Of a DNA stretch of 35,471 nt, positions 9,349 to 18,336 are shown in pieces (the stretch's first letter is position 1; every line of letters starts with the position of its first letter). A program made the translations under genes and the position numbers. Under the pieces are notes generated by a model. That model was not told where the DNA came from and made no database searches. It saw only the letters and a list, made by a program, of their open reading frames with translations. This stretch comes from an uncultured Paracoccaceae bacterium (GTDB lineage Bacteria; Pseudomonadota; Alphaproteobacteria; Rhodobacterales; Rhodobacteraceae), in NCBI GenBank assembly GCA_938049225.1, contig CALICM010000035.1, forward strand, positions 1-35,471. The letters are read 5' to 3'.

Positions 9349-9368
9349 AACTCCGCGCAGCGCTGGTA

Positions 9369-10121
9369 CTAAGCGGCTTCAGTCTTGGGGTTCTTGCCCA
9401 GAATGATCATCGACAGGATATCGTCTTCGGTGACATCCTCGACCCGCTCGGTCCCGATCAATTTGCCGTTTTTCATCACCGACACCCTGTCGCAAAGTTC
9501 CATCATCTCGCGCGTGTCGTGGCTGATCAGAAAGATACCCAGCCCTTGGGTCTTCAGCTCTTTGATCAGATCCGCGACCATGGCGGTTTCATGCACGCCC
9601 AGGGCCGCCGTCGGTTCGTCCATAATCAAAATGCGCGCGTTGAAATAGACGGCACGGGCAATGGCGACCGACTGCCGTTGACCGCCCGACAGCGACCGGA
9701 CCGGTTCCGAGAACCTTTTGAAATTCGGGTTCAGCCGCGCCATGATCTTGCGCGACTCGGATTCCATCTTAGTGTCATCGACCAGGCCCAGGGGCGTCGT
9801 GATCTCGCGCCCCAGAAAAAGGTTCGAGGCGGCATCCAGATTGTCTGACAGGGCAAGTGTCTGATAAATCGTCTCGATGTTCAGATCGCGCGCGTCACGC
9901 GGATTGTGGATCTCGACCTTTTTGCCATCGATAAAGATCTCGCCCCCGTCGGCCTTGTAGGCGCCGGAGAGGATCTTGATCAGCGTCGATTTGCCAGCAC
10001 CATTGTGGCCCAGCAAGCCCACAACCTCGCCCGGCATCACATCGATGGAGACATCGTCCACCGCTTTGATGCCGCCAAAATGGATCGAGATATTTCGCAT
10101 TTCCAGCAACGGCGTGGTCAT
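9369..10121 (-). CDS. xylG: Xylose ABC transporter ATP-binding protein (single ABC domain)
   Basis: The 250-aa ATPase that powers xylose uptake at the inner face of the membrane. It has Walker A GHNGAGKST (residues about 37-45), the signature LSGGQRQSVAIARA and Walker B ILIMDEPTAALG. The E. coli XylG/RbsA type is about 500 aa with two fused ABC domains; this one has a single domain, as in many Rhodobacterales and Thermotogae sugar systems, and presumably works as a homodimer. Its ATG shares a base with the xylH TGA (TGATG), so the two are translationally coupled. It is the last gene of the long minus-strand carbohydrate block. Sugar specificity is inferred from the neighbouring xylA and xylB. 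Confidence 0.92.
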   Translation of the reverse strand: MTTPLLEMRNISIHFGGIKAVDDVSIDVMPGEVVGLLGHNGAGKSTLIKILSGAYKADGGEIFIDGKKVEIHNPRDARDLNIETIYQTLALSDNLDAASNLFLGREITTPLGLVDDTKMESESRKIMARLNPNFKRFSEPVRSLSGGQRQSVAIARAVYFNARILIMDEPTAALGVHETAMVADLIKELKTQGLGIFLISHDTREMMELCDRVSVMKNGKLIGTERVEDVTEDDILSMIILGKNPKTEAA

Positions 10122-11386
10122 CAGCTGTCTCCCGTTTTACGGCGATACACAATGTCGACCCAGACGGCAAACACCAGGACTGCGCCCACGATGATGTTCT
10201 GAAACGGCGTATCGACGCCCACCATCCCCATGCCCGAGATCAGCGCCTGCATGATCAACGCGCCCAGAATGGCACCATAGATCGTCCCCACGCCCCCCGC
10301 CAGGGCTGTACCGCCGATCACCGCCGCCGCGATCACACGCAACTCGTCCAGCGTGCCCAGGTCGTTACCGGCGGATGCCAAACGTGCGCTGGCGATCACG
10401 GCCGAGATCGCCGTCAACGCCCCCATCAAGGCGAAAACCTTGACCGTCAAAAGCCGCGTGTTGATACCCGACAGTTCCGCGGCGTCCGGGTTGCCGCCCA
10501 TCGCAAAGATGTAGCGCCCGAAGCGGGTTTTCTTGGCGACAATCGACATGACAATCGCGATTGCGATGACCACCAAGACCGAGATGGGAAAGCCGTAGGC
10601 TTCGGTATAGCCCTCGGGCATCTCCTCGCCCGCCTGTTGAAACCGGCGTTGCAACACCCGGGTCGGGACCTGATAAGCGTTTATAACGGCGGTGATCCCG
10701 CAGATCGCCGCGATCAAAATACCGCCTAGCGTGAACTCGGCCCACAGCGGCTTCACCACGAAGCCATGCGAGATATGCTTGCGGCGGGTGTTGATTAGGA
10801 AAAAGATCGTAGCCGCCGCGCCCACCAGCGCCAGAACCCAACTGGCGGTCACCCCGATGGTCCCGCTGGCCCCGCCCAGCTTCACAAAGGTCGGATCCAG
10901 TGGCGAAATGGTGGTGCCTCGTGTCACCCACCAGGCCACGCCGCGCCACATCAGCAGGCCGCCCAGGGTCACGATGAACGACGGGATCGTAAGGTATCCG
11001 ACCATCCAACCCTGAAACGCCCCAAAGGCCATGCCGACAAGTATCCCAACCGCGACGGTAACGATCCAAATGATCGGGCTGCCGAACCCCACCATCTCGG
11101 GCAGAATTTGGGTCTGCACCACACCCATGATCATCCCGACCATGCCCAGCAGCGATCCGATGGACAGGTCGATGTTGCGGGTGACAATCACAAACACCAT
11201 CCCCGTGGCCATAATGGCGACCGAGGCGGTTTGCAGTGTCAGATTAAACAGATTGCGCGGTGTCAGAAATGTGCCACCAGTCGCGACATTGAAAACAATG
11301 GCGATCAGAAGAAAGGCACCGATCATGCCAAGAAGTCGGGTATCTATCTGAAGTGTCTTTATAAGTTTTCCAAGGCCTGCCGCCAT
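10121..11386 (-). CDS. xylH: Xylose ABC transporter permease
   Basis: A 421-aa inner-membrane permease of the RbsC/XylH (BPD_transp_2) family, about 10-12 hydrophobic segments spread over the protein, with the typical RNIDLSIGSLLG (around residues 70-81), GTALAGGVGTIYGAILGALI near the C-terminus, and RFGRYIFAMGGNPDAAELSGIN in the coupling region (about 280-301). The length and the long hydrophilic loop around residues 195-260 are characteristic of XylH rather than RbsC. ATG with AAGGGTGA upstream. It is separated from xylF by 91 bases containing a strong hairpin, and overlaps xylG by one base. Confidence 0.94.
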   Translation of the reverse strand: MAAGLGKLIKTLQIDTRLLGMIGAFLLIAIVFNVATGGTFLTPRNLFNLTLQTASVAIMATGMVFVIVTRNIDLSIGSLLGMVGMIMGVVQTQILPEMVGFGSPIIWIVTVAVGILVGMAFGAFQGWMVGYLTIPSFIVTLGGLLMWRGVAWWVTRGTTISPLDPTFVKLGGASGTIGVTASWVLALVGAAATIFFLINTRRKHISHGFVVKPLWAEFTLGGILIAAICGITAVINAYQVPTRVLQRRFQQAGEEMPEGYTEAYGFPISVLVVIAIAIVMSIVAKKTRFGRYIFAMGGNPDAAELSGINTRLLTVKVFALMGALTAISAVIASARLASAGNDLGTLDELRVIAAAVIGGTALAGGVGTIYGAILGALIMQALISGMGMVGVDTPFQNIIVGAVLVFAVWVDIVYRRKTGDS

Positions 11387-11432
11387 AAGATCACCCTTCC
11401 CTGTTTGAAGCCTTGGGGTCTTGTTATCGTTG

Positions 11433-11458
11433 GCCCCGCCCCCGGGTAGGGGCGGGGC
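11433..11458 (-). promoter_or_regulatory. Stable intercistronic hairpin between xylF and xylH
   Basis: GCCCCGCCCC and GGGGCGGGGC are perfect 10-base arms around a 6-base loop, about 20 bases after the xylF stop. No T-run follows on the transcribed side. It is therefore more likely an mRNA-stabilising or partly attenuating hairpin that lets the binding protein be made in excess over the permease than a full terminator. The known parallel is the malE-malF intergenic region of E. coli. Confidence 0.7.
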
Positions 11459-11477
11459 TTGTCACATTTTAGGTCAG

Positions 11478-12500
11478 TTATTCGCAGACAGCGACGCCGC
11501 TTACACCCTGGCACAGGACGTCTTTTGCGATCCAACCGGCATCCAGAACGATGTTTAGGTTGTCCTTGCTGATCGGCTGAGGCGCCAGAAGAACCGAGTT
11601 GACATCAACGCCACCCGGCGATGTGAAAACAGCCGAACCCTCGACGTCGGCCATCGCTGTACCGCCAGCCAGCGCCACGGCAATCTCGCCTGCGGCTTTG
11701 CCCAAGGCACGGCTATCTTTCCAAACCGAAACCGTCTGGGTGCCCAAGGCAACACGGTTCAGCGCGGCCTGATCGCCATCCTGACCCGACACCGGAATGC
11801 CCTCCATGCCCTGTGCGGTCAAAGCGGCCACAACACCACCGGCCATACCGTCGTTCGACGAGACAACCGCATCCACCTCGTTGTTCTGCTGCGTCAGGAT
11901 CTGTTCCATGTTGCGCTGCGCGTTCGCGGGCTGCCAGCCATCGGTATAGGTTTCGCCAACAATGGTGATGTCGCCCGCATCAATCGCGGCTTGCAGCACT
12001 TCCTGCTGTCCGCCCCGCAAGAAGTCCGAGTTTGGATCGAGAGGCGAGCCTTTGATCATCACGTAGTTGCCCTTTGGCTGCGCTTCCAGCACGGCCCGTG
12101 CTTGCATGCGGCCCACTTCGATGTTGTCGAACGTGAGGTAAAAGGCGCGCGGGTCTTCGATCAGGCGGTCATAGCCGATCACCGGCACGCCAGCAGCCTC
12201 GGCGGCGTCCAGCGCGGGGCCAATGGCCGAGCCATCCTGTGCGAGGATGATCAAAGCATCAACGCCTTGGGTCAGTAGGCTTTCAACATCCGCGAGTTGT
12301 TTGGTGGCCGAGGTTTGTGCATCCGCGGACAGATATGCCGCACCCGCAGCATCCAAAGCCCCTTTGATCGCGGCCTCATCGGTTTTCCAGCGTTCCTCCT
12401 GGAAATTCGACCAGCTCACGCCGACGGTAATGTCTTGAGCATAAGATGCCGTGGGACCGGCGACAGCCAATGCCGCGGCCAAGAATATTGCTTTTTTCAT
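11478..12500 (-). CDS. xylF: D-xylose-binding periplasmic protein
   Basis: A 340-aa periplasmic sugar-binding protein of the peripla_BP_4 family. A signal peptide covers residues 1-21 (MKKAIFLAAALAVAG..., cleavage after ASYA). The mature protein has DITVGVSWSNFQEERWKTDE at its start, DALIILAQDGSAIGPALD, VIGYDRLI and SSNDGMAGGVVAAL in the positions usual for XylF. A strong ribosome site, GGGAGGAAACTCA, precedes the ATG. The gene is downstream of xylA in the xylB-A-F-H-G order. The stable hairpin after it suggests it is expressed above the rest of the transporter. Two cysteines near the C-terminus (CQGVSGVAVCE) could form a disulfide. Confidence 0.95.
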   Translation of the reverse strand: MKKAIFLAAALAVAGPTASYAQDITVGVSWSNFQEERWKTDEAAIKGALDAAGAAYLSADAQTSATKQLADVESLLTQGVDALIILAQDGSAIGPALDAAEAAGVPVIGYDRLIEDPRAFYLTFDNIEVGRMQARAVLEAQPKGNYVMIKGSPLDPNSDFLRGGQQEVLQAAIDAGDITIVGETYTDGWQPANAQRNMEQILTQQNNEVDAVVSSNDGMAGGVVAALTAQGMEGIPVSGQDGDQAALNRVALGTQTVSVWKDSRALGKAAGEIAVALAGGTAMADVEGSAVFTSPGGVDVNSVLLAPQPISKDNLNIVLDAGWIAKDVLCQGVSGVAVCE

Positions 12501-12534
12501 TGAGTTTCCTCCCGAGTATCAACGGCCTGCGTTG

Positions 12535-12561
12535 GCCGGCACGACGAGTGTCGCCACCGGC
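12535..12561 (-). promoter_or_regulatory. Interrupted hairpin in the xylA-xylF gap
   Basis: GCCGG-CA-CGAC, loop GAGT, GTCG-CCA-CCGGC gives a bulged 9-pair stem 35-61 bases before the xylF start. It may be a leader structure or weak terminator. The 177-base gap between xylA and xylF otherwise shows nothing definite; an internal promoter is possible but no convincing boxes were found. Confidence 0.3.
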
Positions 12562-12677
12562 GAAATATGACCAGGGCGACAATGGGTGTCAAACGTATTC
12601 AATTCGCCTCGTTGGTCTGGGGTCACCGAAAGATCGGTCCATCGTCAATCAGCGCGCCCAGCGGTCAAAACGGCCCT

Positions 12678-13985
12678 TCAAACGAACCGATTCACATAAT
12701 TCTCCAGAATTTCCTGGCGCCCTGATTGCGGCAAGGGATTAATGTCGTGCTCCAAAACCCGCGCTTGAATAGCCGCCAGATCACTGCCCAACATCGCCTG
12801 TGCACTGTCGGTGGACCAGCCGGAATAGCGCGCCTGCAAGGCGTCTTCTAGGCCGCCGTCTTCAATCATCGCCGCCGCCGCCTTAAGGCCACGCGCACAG
12901 ATATCCATCGCGCCCACATGTCCGGCGATCAGATCTTGCGGATCCAGCGACTGGCGCCGCAGTTTGGCATCGAAATTCGTGCCGCCGGTGCCCAGGCCGC
13001 CCGCCTTCAGGATGTGGTAATAGGCCAAGGCCACCTCGGGCACGTTGTTTGGGAACTGATCGGTGTCCCAGCCTGACTGATAGTCATTGCGATTCATGTC
13101 AATCGAGCCCAGCATCCCCTCGGACGCGGCCACTGCGATTTCGTGCTCGAACGAATGCCCGGCCAATATCGCGTGCCCCTGTTCCAGGTTCAGCTTCACT
13201 TCCGTTTCGAGCCCATATTTGCGCAGAAAGCCGCTGCAAGTCGCCGCATCGAAATCATATTGATGTTTCGAGGGCTCTTGCGGCTTCGGCTCGACCAAAA
13301 TCGTGCCCTCAAAGCCGATCTTATGTTTGTAATCGACGACCATGTTCAGGAACCGACCCATGTGATCCAGCTCTTGACCCATATCGGTGTTCAGCAGCGT
13401 CTCGTAGCCCTCGCGCCCGCCCCACAGCACGTAATTCTGGCCGCCCAGCTTGTGGGTCGCATCCATACACCCCTTCACCGTGGCCGCCGCATAGGCAAAC
13501 ACATCGGGGTCGGGATTGGTCGCCGCCCCCGCCATCCACCGCCGATGGCTGAACATATTGGCCGTGCCCCACAGCAGGCCAATGTCGCGGCCCTGCATCT
13601 TTTCGCCCAGGTAATCGGTGATCTCCTCCAGCGTGGCCAGGTTCTGGGCAAAGTTGTCCTGCTCGGGGCGCAAATCCGCATCGTGCCAACAGAAAAAGGG
13701 CACGCCCAGCAGATCGAACATCTCGAAAGCGACATCCGCCTTCAACTTGGCCCGGCCCATGTTGTCCTGTGGATGCCAAGGGCGCTCGAAGGTCTGCCCG
13801 CCAAAGGGATCGCCACCCTCCCAAGCGAAGGAATGCCACCAGGCAACCGCGAACCGCAGATGCTCGGCCATCGGTTTGCCCATCACGATTTCGCTGGGAT
13901 CATAATGCCGATACGCCATGGGATTGGTGCTGTTCGCGCCTTCAAAGGCGATAGGGGCGATACCGTCAAAAAAACCAGTGGCCAT
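12678..13985 (-). CDS. xylA: Xylose isomerase
   Basis: Interconverts D-xylose and D-xylulose in the cytoplasm using two divalent metals. This is a 435-aa class II (long) enzyme. All metal and catalytic positions are present with E. coli-like numbering: H101 and D104 in [13 protein letters not shown]232 and K234 in [10 protein letters not shown]268 and H271 in NLEQGH, D296, D307 and D309 in [17 protein letters not shown]. The ribosome site (AAGAAAGA) is poor, so translation may depend on coupling with xylB, 19 bases upstream. Its product is the substrate of XylB next door. Highly confident. Confidence 0.98.
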   Translation of the reverse strand: MATGFFDGIAPIAFEGANSTNPMAYRHYDPSEIVMGKPMAEHLRFAVAWWHSFAWEGGDPFGGQTFERPWHPQDNMGRAKLKADVAFEMFDLLGVPFFCWHDADLRPEQDNFAQNLATLEEITDYLGEKMQGRDIGLLWGTANMFSHRRWMAGAATNPDPDVFAYAAATVKGCMDATHKLGGQNYVLWGGREGYETLLNTDMGQELDHMGRFLNMVVDYKHKIGFEGTILVEPKPQEPSKHQYDFDAATCSGFLRKYGLETEVKLNLEQGHAILAGHSFEHEIAVAASEGMLGSIDMNRNDYQSGWDTDQFPNNVPEVALAYYHILKAGGLGTGGTNFDAKLRRQSLDPQDLIAGHVGAMDICARGLKAAAAMIEDGGLEDALQARYSGWSTDSAQAMLGSDLAAIQARVLEHDINPLPQSGRQEILENYVNRFV

Positions 13986-14004
13986 CGTTCAGATCTTTCT
14001 TGTT

Positions 14005-15459
14005 CTAGGAAGCGGTGTCCCGAAGTGCGGGGTAAAGCGCGCGATAGCGCTGCCAGCGGGCGTGATAAGCATCGGCCAGGTCGGCCCGGGGGGCGACTGT
14101 CTGGGCGATGCGGGGTGGTGTCATGATCTCCTCAAGCGGGCCGCCCGTATCCGCCGCAATCGCCAAGCGCGCGGCACCCAGGGCCGCACCGAACTCTCCG
14201 CCCGCAGGTATCGACAGCGGCAGGCCCAGGACCGTGGCCAAGGTCTCGACCCAATAGGCCGAGCGCGCGCCGCCGCCCATCGCGATCACCGTTTCCAGCT
14301 GTGTGCCCGTCCCGCTCAGCGCCGCAAGGCAATCTCTCAGCGCGAAGGCCACACCCTCGATCACCGCTTGGGTCAGATCGGCCGGTCCGTGCGCGACGTC
14401 CAGACCAACAAACGCCCCGCGCACCTGTGCATCATTATGCGGCGTCCGCTCGCCCGAAAGATAGGGCAGGAACACCAGGTCTGAGGGGCCCGTGATCCGC
14501 TCGGGCAGTTGGCCGGTCAAATCGGCAGCGGTTTGACCCAAGGAGCGTGACAACCAGTTCATGCAGTCAGTCGCAGCCAGGATAACGCCCATCTGGTACC
14601 ACCGATCCGGCACCGCATGGCAAAAGCTGTGCACGGCCGAGGCCGCATCGGGCGCAAAGCGATCCTTGGCCGCGAGCAGCACACCCGATGTGCCCAGCGA
14701 TACGAAGCCCTGCCCCTCGGCAAAACACCCTGCCCCGCAAGCCGCCGCCGCGTTATCCCCTGCGCCGCCCGCAACCGTGACCTTTCCCTTGATGCCCCAG
14801 CGCTGGCGCAGAACGTCGCGCAACTGACCGCTGACCGCGCTGCCCTCGCACAGATCCGGCATTTGGTCGCGCCGCATATGCCCGGTGCCGAGGGCCGTAT
14901 CCGACCAATCCCTGGCGCCGACATCCAACCACGCGGTGCCCGCGCAATCGGACATCTCTCCCATATGCTCGCCCGTCAGCCATAGGCGCAAATAGTCTTT
15001 TGGCAGAAGTGCTTTGGCGATCTTTTCAAATGTCTCGGGCTCATGTGTTTCGACCCACAGCAGCTTAGGCGCGGTAAAACCTGGAAACACGATATTGCCG
15101 GTGATCGCCCGCATTTCGGGCTGGGCATCCAGCCAAGCGGCTTCCTTGGCCGCGCGGGTGTCGTTCCACAGGATGCAGGGGCGCAGAACAGTATCATTTG
15201 CATCGATCAGCGTAGCGCCATGCATCTGACCGCTCAGGCCAATGCCGCGCAGATCGCCCACCATATCTGGCGCCCGGGCGTGCAGGTCGTCCAGTGCTGC
15301 TTCGCAGGCTTTGACCCAATCGGCGGGGTTCTGTTCCGACCAGCCGTGATGCGGGTGAGGGTTGGGGTAGTGGTGCTCGACCGTGTCGATCACATGACCC
15401 TCGGCATCCACCAGAATGGCCTTCAAGCCCGACGTGCCAAGATCCAGCCCCAGGTACAT
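14005..15459 (-). CDS. xylB: Xylulokinase
   Basis: Phosphorylates D-xylulose to xylulose 5-phosphate, feeding the pentose phosphate pathway. A 484-aa FGGY-family kinase: N-terminal ATPase motif YLGLDLGTSGLKAIL, GLSGQMHGATLID (around residues 77-89), GGAGDNAAAACG with the catalytic aspartate (about 232-243), and GGGARSAYWVETLATVLGLPL in the second domain. The frame stays open 20 codons upstream, but GAAGGAA before the ATG at 15459 and the family start M-Y-x-G-x-D-x-G-T fix the start. It lies between the polyol and xylose genes and serves both: xylose via XylA, and arabitol or xylitol via polyol dehydrogenase. Confidence 0.96.
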   Translation of the reverse strand: MYLGLDLGTSGLKAILVDAEGHVIDTVEHHYPNPHPHHGWSEQNPADWVKACEAALDDLHARAPDMVGDLRGIGLSGQMHGATLIDANDTVLRPCILWNDTRAAKEAAWLDAQPEMRAITGNIVFPGFTAPKLLWVETHEPETFEKIAKALLPKDYLRLWLTGEHMGEMSDCAGTAWLDVGARDWSDTALGTGHMRRDQMPDLCEGSAVSGQLRDVLRQRWGIKGKVTVAGGAGDNAAAACGAGCFAEGQGFVSLGTSGVLLAAKDRFAPDAASAVHSFCHAVPDRWYQMGVILAATDCMNWLSRSLGQTAADLTGQLPERITGPSDLVFLPYLSGERTPHNDAQVRGAFVGLDVAHGPADLTQAVIEGVAFALRDCLAALSGTGTQLETVIAMGGGARSAYWVETLATVLGLPLSIPAGGEFGAALGAARLAIAADTGGPLEEIMTPPRIAQTVAPRADLADAYHARWQRYRALYPALRDTAS

Positions 15460-15502
15460 GCCGCTTCCTTCAACTTTGGTCGCGAAAACTAGTGTCCAAT
15501 GG

Positions 15503-15522
15503 TCCGTGGCGTCAACCACGGA
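15503..15522 (-). promoter_or_regulatory. Hairpin between the 63-aa gene and xylB
   Basis: TCCGTGG, loop CGTCAA, CCACGGA forms a perfect 7-pair stem in the 79-base gap before xylB. No T-run follows immediately. It may modulate read-through from the polyol half into the xylose half of the block. Confidence 0.4.
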
Positions 15523-15538
15523 TCACCACACGCAACGG

Positions 15539-15730
15539 TCAGTCCGACGCGCCGCCAGAGGGTGTGCGCCAGAACATCCATGCCACCCATAGGCCCAAGC
15601 CAATGAAAAGCGCGCCCCAGATCGGGTTGCTCAAAGTAAGCTCGAACACACCCCAGCCCAAACACACGCCAACAATCGCGACACGCCGCCAAAGCGGCGC
15701 ATAGAAGGGATGTTTTGGATCCAGGATCAC
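15539..15730 (-). CDS. Small membrane protein, 63 aa (GTG start)
   Basis: The protein begins M-I-L-D-P-K-H-P-F-Y-A-P-L-W-R-R-V, then has two hydrophobic segments (residues about 17-32 and 37-53) and a short polar tail. It resembles small uncharacterised Rhodobacterales membrane proteins starting MILDPKHPF. Its GTG overlaps the TGA of the upstream dehydrogenase gene (GTGA), a typical coupled start. There is no strong ribosome site. Function unknown; its position suggests it is made together with the polyol genes. The start motif and overlap make it a real gene rather than a chance frame. Confidence 0.68.
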   Translation of the reverse strand: MILDPKHPFYAPLWRRVAIVGVCLGWGVFELTLSNPIWGALFIGLGLWVAWMFWRTPSGGASD

Positions 15731-16740
15731 GCGGCGTCCGCCAGGACATCGGCCACCGCGACGGCTTGACCGGTTTCGACCGACCGCAAAGCCGCCTCGG
15801 CCAGGGCCAAGGCCATCAGACCATCGTGCCCCCCCGTTCTGGGGGCCCGGCGCGCTGTCATCGCATCGACCATCTCGGCAATCTCGGCCGCATAGGCATC
15901 CAGGTAGCGGGTCATGAAGAAATCCAGCAGCGGCGGCCGGGCAAAGCCGTCGGCGGTCGCAACCTGAATGCGCGCGGTATGCACATTCTCGACCAAAGCG
16001 GATCCCTTGGACCCATGCACCTCGATCCGTTGATCGTAGCCATAGGTCGCGCGGCGCGAATTGGTGATCGTCGCTTGTTTGCCCGATGCGGTCCGCAGGA
16101 TGACGTTGACGCTGTCATAATCGCCCAATGCGCCGATCTGCGGATCCACCAGGACCGAAGCGGCGGCCTGCACCGTCTGGACCTCTTCCTCCAGCATCCA
16201 GCGCGCAATGTCGAAGTCGTGGATGGTCATATCCCGAAAAATCCCGCCCGAGCGTTTGATATACTCAGCCGGTGGCGCACCGGGGTCGCGGCTGGTGATC
16301 GTCACCATCTCGACCGCGCCGACTTGGCCAGTGTCAACAGCGGCTTTCAGAGCCATGAAATCAGGGTCATAGCGGCGATTGAAGCCCAGCATCAGGATCG
16401 CCTTGGTCTGAGCCACAACATCTAAACAGGCTCTGACCCGCATCAGGTTCAGATCGATGGGCTTTTCGCAGAAAATCGCCTTGCCCGCCCGCGCCCCGCG
16501 TTCGATCAGGTCGGCATGCGTGTCGGTTGGCGTGCAGATCACCAGCGCATCGACATCGTCCGCAGCCAGGATGGTATCGATATCGCGAATATCCCCCCCG
16601 AACCGCGCCTGCGCCGCTTCTGCCGCTTGCGCGATGGGATCTGCGATCGCCTTCAGGTCGGCGCCATCGGTCGCGGCAATCGCCTGTGCATGCACCTGGC
16701 CGATCCGGCCCGCACCAAGTACCGCAAACCTTACACTCAT
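15727..16740 (-). CDS. iolG: Inositol 2-dehydrogenase-like oxidoreductase (GFO/IDH/MocA family)
   Basis: A 337-aa NAD(P)-dependent sugar or cyclitol dehydrogenase. The Rossmann motif is VLGAGRIGQVHA (residues about 8-18). The catalytic triad of the IolG group is present: K93 in CEKPIDL, D170 and H174 in RDMTIHDFDIARWM. IolG oxidises myo-inositol to 2-keto-myo-inositol; no other inositol genes are in the window, so a related substrate such as another polyol or sugar is possible. I placed the start at the ATG at 16740, the first position that gives the family N-terminus; the ribosome site is weak. It follows mtlK by 125 bases that contain two overlapping palindromes. Confidence 0.82.
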   Translation of the reverse strand: MSVRFAVLGAGRIGQVHAQAIAATDGADLKAIADPIAQAAEAAQARFGGDIRDIDTILAADDVDALVICTPTDTHADLIERGARAGKAIFCEKPIDLNLMRVRACLDVVAQTKAILMLGFNRRYDPDFMALKAAVDTGQVGAVEMVTITSRDPGAPPAEYIKRSGGIFRDMTIHDFDIARWMLEEEVQTVQAAASVLVDPQIGALGDYDSVNVILRTASGKQATITNSRRATYGYDQRIEVHGSKGSALVENVHTARIQVATADGFARPPLLDFFMTRYLDAYAAEIAEMVDAMTARRAPRTGGHDGLMALALAEAALRSVETGQAVAVADVLADAA

Positions 16741-16765
16741 ATTGATTGTCCCAAGCCAAAGTTCC

Positions 16766-16784
16766 CCAGGATCCTGGTAACCAG
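16766..16784. promoter_or_regulatory. Overlapping palindromes before the iolG-like gene
   Basis: CCAGGATCCTGG (16766-16777, perfect) overlaps CTGG-TAA-CCAG (16774-16784), giving three CCAG/CTGG units in 19 bases. They lie 26-44 bases before the dehydrogenase start, inside the longest gap of this part of the block. This is a possible operator or attenuator for an internal promoter driving the iolG-like and xyl genes. No known factor is assigned. Confidence 0.35.
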
Positions 16785-16865
16785 CGGCGGCCCGGTCGTG
16801 CAACCGTTCTTTGTACTGGCACGCGCGAGAGACGGACCCGCAAGTCGGCACCATGGGCGAGGCGG

Positions 16866-18335
16866 TTACAAAGCGGCCAGCGTCTCCATAGAGTGATAGG
16901 CCTGCAAAACTGCACGGGGATCGCCCTCCCATAGGGCCATGATCTGAGCCGAGAACGCGACCATAAAGCGCGGATCGCGACCCAAAGCGCCAAAAACCTC
17001 GTCAATTTCGAGAAAGGCTTCAGGGCGCGTGCGGCTTTGGGCGGCCGCTGCGGCCAAAATATCGGCGCGCTCATCTTGGATGACAAATGCTTTGGCCCCG
17101 CAGTAGCGGCACCATAAGGCCACTTCCAAGGCAAGCCCGGTGATATCACGTCCCTGCGCCAAAGCATCCGCAATCGTCGGCAGGATGAACTTCGGCTGGC
17201 GGTTTGATCCATCCAAGCACAGCCGCGGGATTGTGTCGTTGACCTCGGCGTTCGAGAAGCGTGCGACGCAGGACGCCAGATAGGCCTGATAGTCCACACC
17301 CGCGATGGGCGCCAGCGTGGGGATGATCTCGGCCCGCGCAAGTCGTTGGTACCACGTGCGAATGTCGACATCCGCCATCGCGTCATGCACATGCGTATGC
17401 CCCAGCAAAGCCCCAACATAGGCGATGGCCGCATGCCCACCGTTGAGGATCCGCAGTTTCATCAGCTCATAGGGGCGCACATCGTCGACAAACTCGACCC
17501 CGACTTTTTCAAGCGCCGGACGGCCGGTTGGAAAATGATCCTCAAGCACCCACTGACGAAATGGCTCGCAGGTCACCGGTGCGGCATCCTCTATGCCGAA
17601 GCGCTCGCTCACCATGGCCACTTCGGCGGGCGAGGTGGCGGGTGTGATGCAATCCACCATTCCGTTCGGAAAGGCCACCGTTTCGGCAATCCACGCCGCC
17701 AGGGTGGGATCCATCAGTTCGGCCAAGCCCAGGACCGCCTGCCGCGCGACATCGCCATTCTCAGGAAGGTTATCGCAGGACATAACCGTAAAGGGGGCCA
17801 CACCCGCCGCGCGGCGCGCCTGCAGCGCAGCAATCAAGATGCCAAACACCGTTTGCGGGTCCCCCACACCGGCCGCATCATGCTGGATCTCGGGGTGTTC
17901 CCTGTCAAATCCGCCCTGGGGATCAACGAAATATCCACCCTCGGTCACGGTAAGCGACACGATCCGTATCGCCGGGTTCTGCAACGCCGCGATGACCACC
18001 ACGGGATCGACATCGAGAAAATCGATCATCGCCCCGGTGACACGCGCGGTCAGGCTGCTGGGGTCCAGCTCGACCACCGTGGTCAGCCAGTCCTGGGTTT
18101 GCAGCGCCGCGCGTTTGGCGGCATCAAAGGACTTCACGCCTGCCCCGACAATCGCCCAGTCGTGATCCAAACCCATTTCGAACAATCGGTCCAGATAAAC
18201 CGCCTGATGCGCCCGGTGAAAATTGCCCACGCCGATATGCACGATCCCCGCGCTTAGGTCAGACCGGGCATAGCTGGGCCGATCCACCCCGGCAGGCAGA
18301 TCCACAAGTGATGCGAGCGAGAGTTTATGTGCCAT
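16866..18335 (-). CDS. mtlK: Mannitol 2-dehydrogenase (polyol:NAD oxidoreductase)
   Basis: Oxidises D-mannitol to fructose. The R. sphaeroides enzyme of this family is also known to accept D-arabitol, giving D-xylulose, and D-sorbitol. The 489-aa length fits the polyol-specific long-chain dehydrogenase family. Key features are the nucleotide-binding start HIGVGNFHRAHQAVYLD (residues about 33-49), SCDNLP with N189, and the catalytic KLRILNGGH with K293, N298 and H301, as in Pseudomonas fluorescens mannitol dehydrogenase. Its ATG is one base after the smoS stop, so the two are coupled. With xylB downstream, arabitol use is a sensible extra role. Confidence 0.93.
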   Translation of the reverse strand: MAHKLSLASLVDLPAGVDRPSYARSDLSAGIVHIGVGNFHRAHQAVYLDRLFEMGLDHDWAIVGAGVKSFDAAKRAALQTQDWLTTVVELDPSSLTARVTGAMIDFLDVDPVVVIAALQNPAIRIVSLTVTEGGYFVDPQGGFDREHPEIQHDAAGVGDPQTVFGILIAALQARRAAGVAPFTVMSCDNLPENGDVARQAVLGLAELMDPTLAAWIAETVAFPNGMVDCITPATSPAEVAMVSERFGIEDAAPVTCEPFRQWVLEDHFPTGRPALEKVGVEFVDDVRPYELMKLRILNGGHAAIAYVGALLGHTHVHDAMADVDIRTWYQRLARAEIIPTLAPIAGVDYQAYLASCVARFSNAEVNDTIPRLCLDGSNRQPKFILPTIADALAQGRDITGLALEVALWCRYCGAKAFVIQDERADILAAAAAQSRTRPEAFLEIDEVFGALGRDPRFMVAFSAQIMALWEGDPRAVLQAYHSMETLAAL

Positions 18336-18336
18336 G

